Source: Treponema sp. (GTDB lineage: Bacteria > Spirochaetota > Spirochaetia > Treponematales > Treponemataceae). Taken from it: DNA of 64,000 bases. The translations under genes were made by a program, and so were the position numbers. Position 1 is the first letter of the stretch. Each line of letters starts with the position of its first letter. The DNA lies in contig JAFXSM010000001.1 of the NCBI GenBank assembly GCA_017525605.1, positions 59,147 to 123,146 of the forward strand, written 5' to 3'. Shown here one piece after another: positions 15,780-24,546 of the stretch. The notes beneath the pieces were generated by a model. That model was not told the DNA's origin and made no database searches. It worked only from the letters and a program-made list of their open reading frames with translations.

Positions 15780-16853
15780 TCAATACTTATTCAAAAACTC
15801 CAGAATCGTTTTCAATGCTGGTTCCGTGTTGAATCCGCCGCGGCCGTGTCCTGCGCCGATGAGCGAGTAGCGGACAGACGAGCCGCCTTTTTCGTTGATT
15901 GAGTTGTGGACGAGAAGGCTCTGGCTTGACGAGACAAGGTTGTCGGCGTCGCCGTGCATAATCAGCATCGGGCATTCGTTTCCGTCGATGTAGGAAAGCG
16001 GATTCGCTTTTGCCGCGCTTTCCAAATCGTCGTTGATTGCCTTTCCGCTCAAAACGCCGTTCACAATCTGGCTTTCGGAGCTTGTAGGGGAGAGGTGAGC
16101 GGCAATGCAGTCCTCGTCAAAGTCCGCGCCGATTTTCAGCAAATCAGAAAGCCCGTACAAATCGACCGCGGCTTTTATTCCGGTCGAGTCCATCGCTGTG
16201 AAAAGTGCAGTGTAATATCCGCCCGCGCTGTTTCCCATGACGAAAAGCTTGTTCATGTCGATGTTGTATTTTGCGGAATTGTCGCGCAGAAACTGAATCG
16301 CGTCCCTAAAATCCTGCAATGCGTCCGTGTACAATCCGTTTCCGACAACGTGGTATTCGATGCTCGCGACTGCATATCCGTGCTCGGCAATGTACTGCCT
16401 CTCAAGGCGCAGGCTGTTCTCCGAGTCGCAGCCGATGAATCCGCCACCAGGAATGAAAAGGATGACCGGCTGAGGAGAAGCTGCGTCGTCGTGGTACATG
16501 ATGTCCATGTGCAAGTCGAGCTCTTCGCCTTTTTTGTTTCCATCCGTGTAAAATCCCTTTTTGTAGACGACCGACTTTTCTTCTTTCGCGGTCACATTCG
16601 GAACTGTTACGACCGGCTCGTTCCTCCAGTCAACGACGATGCTTGTCGAAGTGTCCGCCTTCACCTTGATTTCTTTTGCGAGAGTCATTTTCGTTCCGTA
16701 CTCGTTTATTGCTCCGCGCTCAAAAGTGATGCTCCTGTCTTTTGTTTCGTTTGCAGAAGCCGAACCTGACGCTTTGTTTGAGGAAGCGCAAGATGCTGTC
16801 GTGAATGACATCAATGCAGCCGTCGCCGCGAAAATCGTGTTTGTTACGTTCAT
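15780..16853 (-). CDS. alpha/beta-hydrolase (esterase) lipoprotein
   Basis: The ATG at 16853 follows AAGGAG; the frame upstream to 17210 is antisense to lysR and rejected. The 357-aa protein starts with a signal ending in lipobox 'TTASC' (Cys22). The hydrolase core shows the oxyanion loop 'FIPGGGFIG', the nucleophile 'GNSAGG', Asp in 'MHGDADNLV' and His in 'GAGHGRGG', as in carboxylesterases and acetylxylan-esterase-like enzymes. It is anchored in the periplasm or on the surface, and the substrate is unknown. It is divergent from a LysR gene that may regulate it. Confidence 0.85.
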   Translation of the reverse strand: MNVTNTIFAATAALMSFTTASCASSNKASGSASANETKDRSITFERGAINEYGTKMTLAKEIKVKADTSTSIVVDWRNEPVVTVPNVTAKEEKSVVYKKGFYTDGNKKGEELDLHMDIMYHDDAASPQPVILFIPGGGFIGCDSENSLRLERQYIAEHGYAVASIEYHVVGNGLYTDALQDFRDAIQFLRDNSAKYNIDMNKLFVMGNSAGGYYTALFTAMDSTGIKAAVDLYGLSDLLKIGADFDEDCIAAHLSPTSSESQIVNGVLSGKAINDDLESAAKANPLSYIDGNECPMLIMHGDADNLVSSSQSLLVHNSINEKGGSSVRYSLIGAGHGRGGFNTEPALKTILEFLNKY

Positions 16854-16948
16854 TGTGTTGCTCCTTGCCTTGTTTTCAAGGCTCTTGTTTATTACAAGTA
16901 CACGATAACCGGATTTTTGAAGCGGGTATAATACTTTATTTTTAGAGC

Positions 16949-16969
16949 AGTATAACTTAGAATTATACT
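16949..16969. promoter_or_regulatory. LysR-type dyad between esterase and lysR
   Basis: AGTATAA-CTTAGAA-TTATACT is a perfect inverted repeat immediately before the lysR start at 16971, in the divergent promoter region. LysR proteins usually bind such A+T-rich dyads to repress themselves and activate the divergent gene. A TATTAT -10 for the esterase lies close by on the minus strand (about 16926-16931). Confidence 0.5.
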
Positions 16970-16970
16970 G

Positions 16971-17822
16971 ATGTATGATTTGAATCAGATCCGGCAGTTT
17001 CTGAAAATCGTCGAGTGCGGGACAATGCTGAAAGCCGCCGACGAACTGAACATGACCCAACCCGGCTTGAGCCGTTCCATGCGCCGCCTCGAAGACGAAC
17101 TTTCCGTTCCGCTCTTTGTTCGAAGCGCGAACTCGATTACGCTGAACGAGAACGGAAAGAAAGCTGCCGAGCTTTTCGCTGACTTTTACAAAACCGCCAT
17201 CGATATTCAAAAAGAACTTTCGGATTTTGCAAAATCGCAGAAGACAATCCGCGTCCTTTCCCCGTCGCCGACTCTTTTTGCAGAGCTCAAACGCAGGCTT
17301 GCAATCTCAAATCCGAACCAGAATGTCATTACGGAACTTTCAAGATATGATGAGATGGTGCGCGAATTGCGCGAAGAAAAATGCCAGCTGATTCAGGTCT
17401 CAGTTCCGGTTTCCGGGGACGATGTTTACAACGCGGTTTTCGATGAGGAATCCCTGTACCTTCTTCTTCCTGAAAGTCACCGTTTTGCGACCAGAAAAAA
17501 CGGAATTATGCTTTCTGAGCTTGACGGCGAAACAGTTCTTGCATTGCCCGAAACTGGATATTGGAACGGAGTCGCAAAAAAACTCATTCCTCATTCGCAT
17601 TTCATTTTCCAGAAAGAGCGCACCGATTTTGAGGTTCTCCTTTCCGCCTCGACGCTCCCGACATTCGTGACGGACGCGATGCTTTCCCAATACGGCAGTT
17701 TTCAGAACCGCGTCGCAATCCCTCTCCTCGACGACTATCTGAACCTGACCGTGTACTGCTGCTGCCTCAAAAAGAACCGCGAATTTTTCGAGCAGTTCTT
17801 CGCGCTTGCCTCGGGATTATAG
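16971..17822 (+). CDS. LysR-family transcriptional regulator
   Basis: The protein has 283 aa. The N-terminal winged helix is typical: 'LNQIRQFLKIVECGTMLKAA', 'LNMTQPGLSRSMRRLEDEL', 'PLFVRSANSITLNENGK'. A substrate-binding domain follows (about 90-283). It is divergent from the esterase lipoprotein across a 117-bp region with a dyad. No ribosome-binding site is evident. The last 51 bp of the coding region recur exactly at 20893-20943, where the frame ends at an earlier TGA, so the present C-terminus ('ASGL') may be a rearranged end. Confidence 0.88.
   Translation: MYDLNQIRQFLKIVECGTMLKAADELNMTQPGLSRSMRRLEDELSVPLFVRSANSITLNENGKKAAELFADFYKTAIDIQKELSDFAKSQKTIRVLSPSPTLFAELKRRLAISNPNQNVITELSRYDEMVRELREEKCQLIQVSVPVSGDDVYNAVFDEESLYLLLPESHRFATRKNGIMLSELDGETVLALPETGYWNGVAKKLIPHSHFIFQKERTDFEVLLSASTLPTFVTDAMLSQYGSFQNRVAIPLLDDYLNLTVYCCCLKKNREFFEQFFALASGL
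17762..17812 (+). repeat. 51-bp direct repeat, left copy (end of lysR)
   Basis: This stretch, from CTGCCTCAAAAAG to CGCTTGCCTC inside lysR, is identical to 20893-20943. Just after it the two copies read CGGGATTATAG and ATGATTCCTCG. The copies enclose the Rrf2-SirTM-macro-MBL operon. Confidence 0.85.
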
Positions 17823-17824
17823 TC

Positions 17825-18244
17825 TTAAATTCTCCCCAGCAAATCCGCAAGCGAAGTCTTCTGCATTTCCGCTTCCATTGCTTTCTGTGCGTTTTCCAGA
17901 GGCGTATCAAGAAGTGCATGAATTTTACTTCCCACAGGACATTCGGAATTCGGATTCGGGTGGAAATTGAAAACTTCGCGTTCTTCCTCGCCATCGTTGA
18001 TTGCTTTGTAAATGTCGAGCAGCGTGATTTTGTCCGCAGAACGTGCAAGATGAGAGCCTCCGATACCTGCCGCAGTCTCAACAAGTCCCGCTTTCTGGAG
18101 CTGCAAAAGAATCTTCCTTATGATAACGGCATTCACGCCCGTGCTTCCTGAAATAAAATCCGAAGTCACGCGCTGGCTTTTTTCAAAATACTCGATGCAC
18201 AAAAGCGTATGCACCGCCGCCGTAAAACGAACACTGATTTTCAT
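17825..18244 (-). CDS. Rrf2-family regulator (YwnA-like)
   Basis: The protein has 139 aa with the Rrf2 winged helix: 'VRFTAAVHTLLCIEYFE', 'GVNAVIIRKILLQLQKAGLVE' and 'AGIGGSHLARSADKITLLDIYKAI' (here broken by its wing). Only one Cys follows in the sensor region ('SECPVG'), not the three of IscR/NsrR, so it is more like YwnA. It is the last gene of a four-gene operon, 8 nt after the SirTM gene, and could report redox or thiol state (inference). Convergent lysR ends 2 nt away. Confidence 0.85.
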   Translation of the reverse strand: MKISVRFTAAVHTLLCIEYFEKSQRVTSDFISGSTGVNAVIIRKILLQLQKAGLVETAAGIGGSHLARSADKITLLDIYKAINDGEEEREVFNFHPNPNSECPVGSKIHALLDTPLENAQKAMEAEMQKTSLADLLGRI

Positions 18245-18252
18245 GTCCGAGA

Positions 18253-19110
18253 TTATACCATTTCCCCCAGCACTTCTCCAATGTCGCTGTTTATGCAGAT
18301 TGAACGTCCTGCAATTTCCTGCGGTGCGGCCGCCTCACCATAGTTCACGCAGGCATAAGTCGCATTCGGATTCTGAAACGTCATCTGCCAGAACGGATAT
18401 TTGATGATTCCTGGTGTGTTTGCACCAACGCCAAGTTCAAGGAACAGAACTTTTTCGTCGCCAAATATGTTTCGTGTCTGCAAAAAATCCTCGTATCGTT
18501 CTGCCGCCTTGTACCAGCCCTCGTCCTGCACGAAAGTGTCATCCGCACGAAGATTCATGCTCTCAGGCTTTCCACAAACAGGACAATGCGGAACAAGCTC
18601 AGACGGAATCTGCATTTTCACAAGCCGACCGTTTTCATCAAGCTGACTTTCCCACATCGCACGAACCTGCGCCTCGTTGTCGTACGTTTTCTGGTGGCAC
18701 GGCTCTGAGCACTGAAAAAGCCCGTAATCTCCCTGCGTGTAAAAGAGGCGAGTTTTGTCGAAGCCCGCTTTCTGAAAGCAATGGTCAACATTCGTGGTCA
18801 AAACAAAATAATCCTTGCCCCTCACAAGCGAAAGCAAATCTTTGTACACAGGCTTCGGCGCGTCCATGTAGCGGTTAATCATAATGTAGCGTGACCAGTA
18901 CGCCCAATTCTCCTCAAGCGACTCAAAATCCGTAAATCCGCCCGAATACATATCCCGAAAGCCGTACTTGGCCGCAAAGTCAGAAAAATATTTGTCAAAC
19001 CGCTCGCCCGTGTAAGTGAACCCCGCCGAAGTAGAAAGCCCGCTCCCCGCCCCGATGATGATTGTCTTCGCCTCAGAAATGGCTTTTTTGAGTTTATCAA
19101 TCTTTGTCAT
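18253..19110 (-). CDS. SirTM-type sirtuin (protein mono-ADP-ribosyltransferase)
   Basis: The ATG at 19110 has AGGAGA 7 nt upstream and overlaps the macrodomain gene by 14 nt; the longer frame to 19155 is unlikely. The 285-aa protein has sirtuin motifs 'GAGSGLSTSAGF', 'TTNVDHCFQKAGF' and 'YTQGDYGLFQC', plus a zinc knuckle (C in 'CSEPCH' and 'PHCPVCG'). Class M sirtuins coupled to a macrodomain act as ADP-ribosyltransferases, in some bacteria on lipoylated GcvH-L. No gcvH-L or lplA2 is in this operon, so the target may differ. Confidence 0.85.
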   Translation of the reverse strand: MTKIDKLKKAISEAKTIIIGAGSGLSTSAGFTYTGERFDKYFSDFAAKYGFRDMYSGGFTDFESLEENWAYWSRYIMINRYMDAPKPVYKDLLSLVRGKDYFVLTTNVDHCFQKAGFDKTRLFYTQGDYGLFQCSEPCHQKTYDNEAQVRAMWESQLDENGRLVKMQIPSELVPHCPVCGKPESMNLRADDTFVQDEGWYKAAERYEDFLQTRNIFGDEKVLFLELGVGANTPGIIKYPFWQMTFQNPNATYACVNYGEAAAPQEIAGRSICINSDIGEVLGEMV

Positions 19111-19897
19111 AAAGAATTCTCCTGTAAATTGCTTCATCTTTATCGCTGAAAACATTAAACACGACCTTCATTTTGTCACCGGTCTGTTTTTTCCATTCAC
19201 GCACCTTGCTAACTGCGATTTCTGCGGCTTTGTCGGCAGGAAAACGGAACACGCCTGTGGAAATACAGCAGAACGCAATTGACTCACAAGCATTTTCTTT
19301 CGCAAGGTCGAGGCACGATTTGTAGCACGAAGCAAGAATCTGACAGTTTTGTTCGGTGAGTTTTTCCCCCACAATCGGGCCAACCGTATGCAAAACAAAC
19401 TTACTCGGAAGATTGAAAGCCGGAGTGATTTTCGACTGTCCTGTCGGTTCCTCGTGTCCCTGCTTTTGCATGATATCCGCACACACTTTACGAAGCTGGA
19501 TTCCCGCAAATGTATGAATGCAGTTATCAATACAAGAATGATTCGGATGCCAGCACCCTGTCATTCCGCTGTTCGCCGCATTAACGATTGCATCAACTTT
19601 TAGCGTCGTGATGTCTCCCCGCCAGAGATACAAATCACGGTTGCTGAGCGAAGTCGAAGCAACGCTCTTCAAATCCGCAATGTCCGTGATTCCGTGTGAA
19701 CGATTTTCTTCTATAAGGTATTCATCTTGAATACGCAAGAATTCTTCACTTACAGAAAGGGGCGGGCGCACATTCACAAGAGAACGAAAAAGATATTTCT
19801 GCTCTTCATCAGCCTTTGGAAGTTCAATGCCCTGATATTCCGAATTTTCATCCAAAAGATAGTTGATTAAGTATTCCCTTCGTTCTCTTTGTGTCAT
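19097..19897 (-). CDS. zinc-containing macrodomain ADP-ribosyl hydrolase
   Basis: The protein has 266 aa. The macrodomain occupies about residues 90-265: 'LYLWRGDITTLKVDAIVNAAN', split by its loop, then 'GCWHPNHSCIDNCIH', whose Cys/His set is the zinc site of the SirTM-linked macro class, and 'ISTGVFRFPADKAAEIAV'. The first 85 residues form a helical extension usual for this class. It should remove the ADP-ribose added by the SirTM encoded next. It is the second gene of the MBL-macro-SirTM-Rrf2 operon, 23 nt after the MBL-like gene. Confidence 0.88.
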   Translation of the reverse strand: MTQRERREYLINYLLDENSEYQGIELPKADEEQKYLFRSLVNVRPPLSVSEEFLRIQDEYLIEENRSHGITDIADLKSVASTSLSNRDLYLWRGDITTLKVDAIVNAANSGMTGCWHPNHSCIDNCIHTFAGIQLRKVCADIMQKQGHEEPTGQSKITPAFNLPSKFVLHTVGPIVGEKLTEQNCQILASCYKSCLDLAKENACESIAFCCISTGVFRFPADKAAEIAVSKVREWKKQTGDKMKVVFNVFSDKDEAIYRRILYDKD

Positions 19898-19920
19898 GTT
19901 TATGCTCCTTTTGTGAAAAG

Positions 19921-20721
19921 TTATTTCTGGTAGAACAGCCCGGCTGTCATATCGAGATAGTTCAGACCTGCATAATTTGCGTATTTTTTCTGAACTGCGC
20001 CCTTGAACGCCACTGCATCCGCATTCTTTACCGCGATGTTCTTGAGGTCGGAAAGATATGAGATTTTTGTCTTTGCATCCTCAAGATTTTCTACGGTGTA
20101 GTGCGATGTCAGAATCAGACTGATGTTGCGTGCGATAAAATCGTCGAGCTGGGCGATGAGCGCGTCGGCGTGGCCGCTTCCTGCAACAATCGAGTGGACA
20201 TCATGGCCGAGCATGTGAATGTAGACCGCATTGATTTCTGGAATCTCGATGTCAAATGCTTCCTGTGAGCGGGTGATTTTAAGCTCAACGCCTGCCAGTG
20301 TGAGTGTGTTGTCGTCGATGAAGTTTGTCGTAGTGTAAATTGACTTGTCGAAAGCCTTGCCGAACGCTCCAGCAAAATTGTTCACCAGTCCAGCACCACC
20401 GCCGTTGTGGTTGTAGTCGTCAGCATTTTTTGTTGAGTAGACAGGCTTTCCCTTCATAAAACTTGCGCCCGCTCCATGATATGCGATGACGGTTCCGACA
20501 TATTCAACGCCCAAATCTGCGATGTACTTTTCAAGCTCTGCGATGTTGTCGAAAAAGCACGGAGACTCAATCATCAATGCCTTACCGCTCTTTTCGATTA
20601 GGAAGCACTCGTCCGTAATCAAATCGTTTGTCTTGTAAGCATGCAGTTTAACCGTGCCGAAATCGTACACATCCATCTGACCTTTTGCGAGAGTGATTGT
20701 CTTGCAGTTTGTCTTTTCCAT
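19921..20721 (-). CDS. metallo-beta-lactamase-fold-like protein with altered metal motif
   Basis: The ATG at 20721 follows AAGGAG; the extension to 20772 is rejected. The protein has 266 aa. The layout 'NDLITDECFLIEKSGKALMIE', cut by a turn, then 'VGTVIAYHGAGASFMKG', 'VYSTKNAD', 'LGHDVHSIV' and 'LILTSHYTVE' follows the beta-strand pattern of MBL-fold proteins. The canonical HxHxDH is replaced by 'YHGAGASF', so normal two-metal hydrolysis is doubtful. It leads the SirTM operon. A hydrolase, lactonase or binding role is possible; none can be assigned. Confidence 0.55.
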   Translation of the reverse strand: MEKTNCKTITLAKGQMDVYDFGTVKLHAYKTNDLITDECFLIEKSGKALMIESPCFFDNIAELEKYIADLGVEYVGTVIAYHGAGASFMKGKPVYSTKNADDYNHNGGGAGLVNNFAGAFGKAFDKSIYTTTNFIDDNTLTLAGVELKITRSQEAFDIEIPEINAVYIHMLGHDVHSIVAGSGHADALIAQLDDFIARNISLILTSHYTVENLEDAKTKISYLSDLKNIAVKNADAVAFKGAVQKKYANYAGLNYLDMTAGLFYQK

Positions 20722-20892
20722 AAAAAACTCCTTGTGGCGTATTTTTCGCCAAATTGAAATGTTCTTCTGCACAACGGCAGAATTGGTTTGTAAGTTGTTG
20801 TTCTAATCAACTTACATCTATGAATATAAAGCGGTTTTGTTGTAATGTCAATAGAACATTTAATTTTTTTTGATTTTTTTTCGGAATTACTC

Positions 20893-20943
20893 CTGCCTCA
20901 AAAAGAACCGCGAATTTTTCGAGCAGTTCTTCGCGCTTGCCTC
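20893..20943 (+). repeat. 51-bp direct repeat, right copy (lysR tail remnant)
   Basis: Identical to 17762-17812. Read in the lysR frame it ends 'EQFFALAS' and then TGA, which looks like the original lysR terminus. It joins directly to the 66-bp repeat at 20935-21000. The 20722-21060 gap holds only this, the 66-bp repeat and an A+T-rich promoter-like region. Confidence 0.85.
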
Positions 20944-21000
20944 ATGATTCCTCGCACTTTTCTTTTTACCGATTGACAATTGAAAGTTGAAAATTGAAAA
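20935..21000 (+). repeat. 66-bp direct repeat, left copy
   Basis: Runs from GCTTGCCTCATGATTCC through CTTTTTACCGATTGACAATT to AATTGAAAA. It ends 60 bp before the helicase start. Its last 27 bases belong to the AAAGTTGAAAATTGAAA type of low-complexity repeat that also occurs at 58733-58786. Confidence 0.85.
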
Positions 21001-21060
21001 AATTGTCGATTATGATTTTTCAACGTATATTTTTCGAATAATATTTTTCAGGAGAAATGA

Positions 21061-24000
21061 ATGTATAAATCAATGTCGGATTTTTTACAGTCAGAGAAAC
21101 GAGGAGGTTTGCTCCTTGTAGATCCGAATACTGGAAGTGGAAAGACATACTGTGCATGCCAAGTAATCTTTGATTATGTTCATAATCAAAAACAGCCGAA
21201 AAAGATTTATTTTACGACGACTCTTCTTAAAAATTTGCCAGAGAATGAATTAAAAGCCGCGTATGAAAATAATAAAAATCCTAATTTCAAGAACGAAGTT
21301 CTTTTTATAAAATCGAATGAAGATTTTGTGAAAGACAACTTACCCAATGTAAATGTTCCTGAAAAGTACCAAACCGACGAATATTTAAAAATAAAAAAGT
21401 GGATTGAAACCGTAGGTTCTGAAAGTTCCTTGAAATCTTCACAATTTGTAAAAGATGAGATAAAAAAACAACTGAGAGATGCGGAAGTACAATTCAGAAA
21501 ATTTCTGCACAAAATCATTGAGAAAGAAATTAAGGGAACTGCCGAGCAGAAGAAAATCGCGATTCGTAACGACAAGCGATATAAATGGATTGGCGAGATT
21601 TATCCCACGGTTTTTATGGATGATTACAAAATTTACTTGCTTTCAGTGAATAAACTTTTAGTAAGAAATGACACTCTTATAAAAAAATCATATCCGTTCA
21701 TATCTGCGGAAAATTTAAAAGATGCTGTGATTTTTATTGATGAATTTGATGCCACAAAAGAAACTATAAAAGAAAGCTTAATAAAAGAGGCTGTTGATTC
21801 GTCGAATGATTATCTTGATATTTTCAAGGAATTGCATTCAAAACTACATTATTATAAGCCTTCGAGAGAATTTTACGAGCCATATAAAAAATATGCTGAA
21901 AACAAGCAAGGTCAACAAACTCTTGAATCGTTAGAGGCTGAGGCGGATTCACTTTATGAAAAATATTCTCTTGCCTATAACTACAAACTGTTTTCGGAGG
22001 ATTATGATAAAAAACGTGGATTTTTATTTTTCGATGGTTCATTCAGAAGTTATTTGGAAAACAATCGCCACTATATAAGAACTGTGATAGATGACGAAGA
22101 GCGGAAAGGAAAGATTTTCTTTGAAACAAAGGATGAATACGAGCAGAAAAAGCATATAGAAACTGACATAAATATTTATTCACTTCTCCGGGATGTTAAG
22201 AAGTTTTTGGATGACTTTGTTCGGTTCATTATGAAATGGGCTGAAATTTATGCGGAATCCGAAAATTCCAAGCGACAGGGCAGAAGTGAAAATCCGGTAT
22301 TGTTCACGTTCGAGAATGCCATTAATACTATTTTTGACAATTATCTAAAAAATGAAAAATTGAATTCGATATTCTCAAAATTCGTGAAAAGTGAAAAATT
22401 GCGTAATGTGCGGAAGTCAGATTCCGTTATAGACGATATTTCCTTTTATGGCAGAGGTTTCAGATTCTTTGAATTTATTGACGGTGAAGACCATAACGAA
22501 GAGACAAAAATCAATTTCGTTCAGTTGGATGATACTCCTGAGAAAATGCTGCTATTTATTGCGAAAAACTGCAAAGTCATAGGTCTTTCTGCCACTGCAA
22601 AAATCGACTCAGTCCTTTCGAACTATTCCTTGAAATATCTGAAGGATGAGCTAGGCGATTCTTTCTCGGAACTTTCAGAAGAAGATTATTCAAAATTAGT
22701 AAAAGAAAATGAAGAAAAGCAGGCTTCGTATGAAAAATATTCTATAAATGTGAATGTAGAATCTGTTGACAGTGGCAAAGAAAACAAAAGCATAAAGGAA
22801 AGGCTTGAATTATCGATTTGCGACAAGGATGTCACAAAGAATTTTTTGAACAAGCTTGATAACCTTTCACTCCCAGATTCAAGCAAAGAATATTATAAGA
22901 AGCGGTACTGTAATATTTTTGACGTTCTAAAGCTCTTCATTGAAAATGATGACATAAAGTCTTTTTTGTGCTTGAACATGGCTCTTCCAAAAGAAAATGA
23001 GCCTAAATTGGACATCGGAATATTTAAGATGTTTTCCGATCAATATTGCAAAGTCCATGATAAGAATTCTCCAGAAATAAAAATCCTTAGAAGCGAAGAT
23101 TTTGACGATAAGAAAAATGCAATTTTGGAGGGGCTTTCAAACGGAAAGAAGATTTTTGTGTTCTCCACATACAAAACAGTAGGTGCGGGGCAAAATTTGC
23201 AGTATGAGATTCCTAAATCTGAAGATACGATTTCGCTCTTTTCAAGAAACAGTAAAGACGATAACAAAAAGGATTTCGATGCAATTTATCTTGGTGATGT
23301 TACAAATGTGGTCACGAATATTTGTGACGTAAAAAATATCGGCAAAAAAGAGCTGCTTGAATTTTTGTTTGAGATAAAATATTTATACAAAAACAACGAG
23401 ATAAGTCCTGATGATTTGCAGTCATTTGTTCAGACTGGATTTAAGGCTTATTCAGGAATCCCAGACTATTATGTTTGTTCTGACAAGATAAGAAATAGCA
23501 CAAGTAGCCGAAGAAAAATCACTAGGGATGTTGTGCAGGCTGTAGGAAGACTTTGCAGGACGAGTAATAAAAAACGGAATATTTATATTTATACAAACAA
23601 CTCCCTTCTATCAAGTTTGGATACGAACTGCGTGGACAAAAAACTTGTAAATTATGAGTTGAAAAAGTTATTTGAATTCGCAGAATGCTATGAGGCAGAA
23701 CTTCCTGATGAAAAAATCGCAATCGAAAATGAGGCATGTAGAAAGTCAGAATATGCAAATTCATACATAAAAAGTATGCTCCAACGGGATTGGACAGAAA
23801 TTAGTATTCGGCTTTGGAAAGAACTCAGAGAGTGTGTTTTAAGATATCCGACTGCACCGAAAGTTCTCGAAGAAAAAAATTCTGTAATACGAAAATTTTA
23901 CATTCAGAATTATGAAGGCAAATCAATCTATCACTATGCCCAAAGAGGTGATTTCAGCGATATCAAAATCAATCTTTTCAATGATTTCACGGTTTTCAAG

Positions 24001-24546
24001 AAAAATTTGGAATCTGATTATGGAAACCCTATTGCTGTTAGCGAAAATTCTTCTAGGCTTCAGAATATGTTTGCTTATGCAGGATTGAAAGACTATTTTT
24101 TAGGGCAGGGTTTTGCCGTTGGGTTCGGCGATGGTGATTTGATTTTGTGTCCTGTTCTTTTCAATAACATTTACAAAGGCGCACTTGGAGAGGTGTGCGG
24201 AAAATTTATTTTGGAAAAGGAATTGAATACACAACTAAAAAAAATTACGAATCCCGATTATTTTGAATTTTTTGATTATGAGCTTTCTGACGGTATCTAT
24301 ATAGATTTCAAGCATTGGAAACGTGCCGTTGTTCCAAATGAGAATTCTATTCGGGAAAAAATACGGAGCAAACTCAATTCTATGGGCGGTAAAAAGGCTT
24401 ATATAATAAATATCATTAAAGAGTCTGATTTTGTTCCAACAATAACCAATGAATATGTCGAGATTCCTTATTTGATAGACGAGAATGGTGCGCCAAACAA
24501 AGATGCGATAAAAATGCTTATAGGAGATGTTTATAATGTCAAATGA
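21061..24546 (+). CDS. SF2-type helicase with C-terminal PD-(D/E)XK-like nuclease motif
   Basis: The protein has 1161 aa and starts after AGGAGA. Helicase motifs seen: Walker A 'PNTGSGKT' (22-29), DEFD (227-230), SAT (510-512), 'FSTYKTVGAGQN' (motif V) and Q826...GR829-830..R833 (motif VI). The stretch 20-470 contains a long insertion between motifs II and III. Near the C-terminus, E1044 ('GALGEV'), D1077 and 'IDFK' (D1082-K1084) form a PD-(D/E)XK-like arrangement. No sequence family comes to mind; HamB, DruE, ZorD and DinG-type helicases have other architectures. It is coupled to the next gene by an 11-nt overlap. A role in degrading foreign DNA is inference. Confidence 0.75.
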   Translation: MYKSMSDFLQSEKRGGLLLVDPNTGSGKTYCACQVIFDYVHNQKQPKKIYFTTTLLKNLPENELKAAYENNKNPNFKNEVLFIKSNEDFVKDNLPNVNVPEKYQTDEYLKIKKWIETVGSESSLKSSQFVKDEIKKQLRDAEVQFRKFLHKIIEKEIKGTAEQKKIAIRNDKRYKWIGEIYPTVFMDDYKIYLLSVNKLLVRNDTLIKKSYPFISAENLKDAVIFIDEFDATKETIKESLIKEAVDSSNDYLDIFKELHSKLHYYKPSREFYEPYKKYAENKQGQQTLESLEAEADSLYEKYSLAYNYKLFSEDYDKKRGFLFFDGSFRSYLENNRHYIRTVIDDEERKGKIFFETKDEYEQKKHIETDINIYSLLRDVKKFLDDFVRFIMKWAEIYAESENSKRQGRSENPVLFTFENAINTIFDNYLKNEKLNSIFSKFVKSEKLRNVRKSDSVIDDISFYGRGFRFFEFIDGEDHNEETKINFVQLDDTPEKMLLFIAKNCKVIGLSATAKIDSVLSNYSLKYLKDELGDSFSELSEEDYSKLVKENEEKQASYEKYSINVNVESVDSGKENKSIKERLELSICDKDVTKNFLNKLDNLSLPDSSKEYYKKRYCNIFDVLKLFIENDDIKSFLCLNMALPKENEPKLDIGIFKMFSDQYCKVHDKNSPEIKILRSEDFDDKKNAILEGLSNGKKIFVFSTYKTVGAGQNLQYEIPKSEDTISLFSRNSKDDNKKDFDAIYLGDVTNVVTNICDVKNIGKKELLEFLFEIKYLYKNNEISPDDLQSFVQTGFKAYSGIPDYYVCSDKIRNSTSSRRKITRDVVQAVGRLCRTSNKKRNIYIYTNNSLLSSLDTNCVDKKLVNYELKKLFEFAECYEAELPDEKIAIENEACRKSEYANSYIKSMLQRDWTEISIRLWKELRECVLRYPTAPKVLEEKNSVIRKFYIQNYEGKSIYHYAQRGDFSDIKINLFNDFTVFKKNLESDYGNPIAVSENSSRLQNMFAYAGLKDYFLGQGFAVGFGDGDLILCPVLFNNIYKGALGEVCGKFILEKELNTQLKKITNPDYFEFFDYELSDGIYIDFKHWKRAVVPNENSIREKIRSKLNSMGGKKAYIINIIKESDFVPTITNEYVEIPYLIDENGAPNKDAIKMLIGDVYNVK

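Noticed and set aside
16854..17210. Extended start of the esterase lipoprotein
   Set aside because: That part is antisense to the conserved helix-turn-helix of lysR, and the lipoprotein signal starts at 16853 after AAGGAG.
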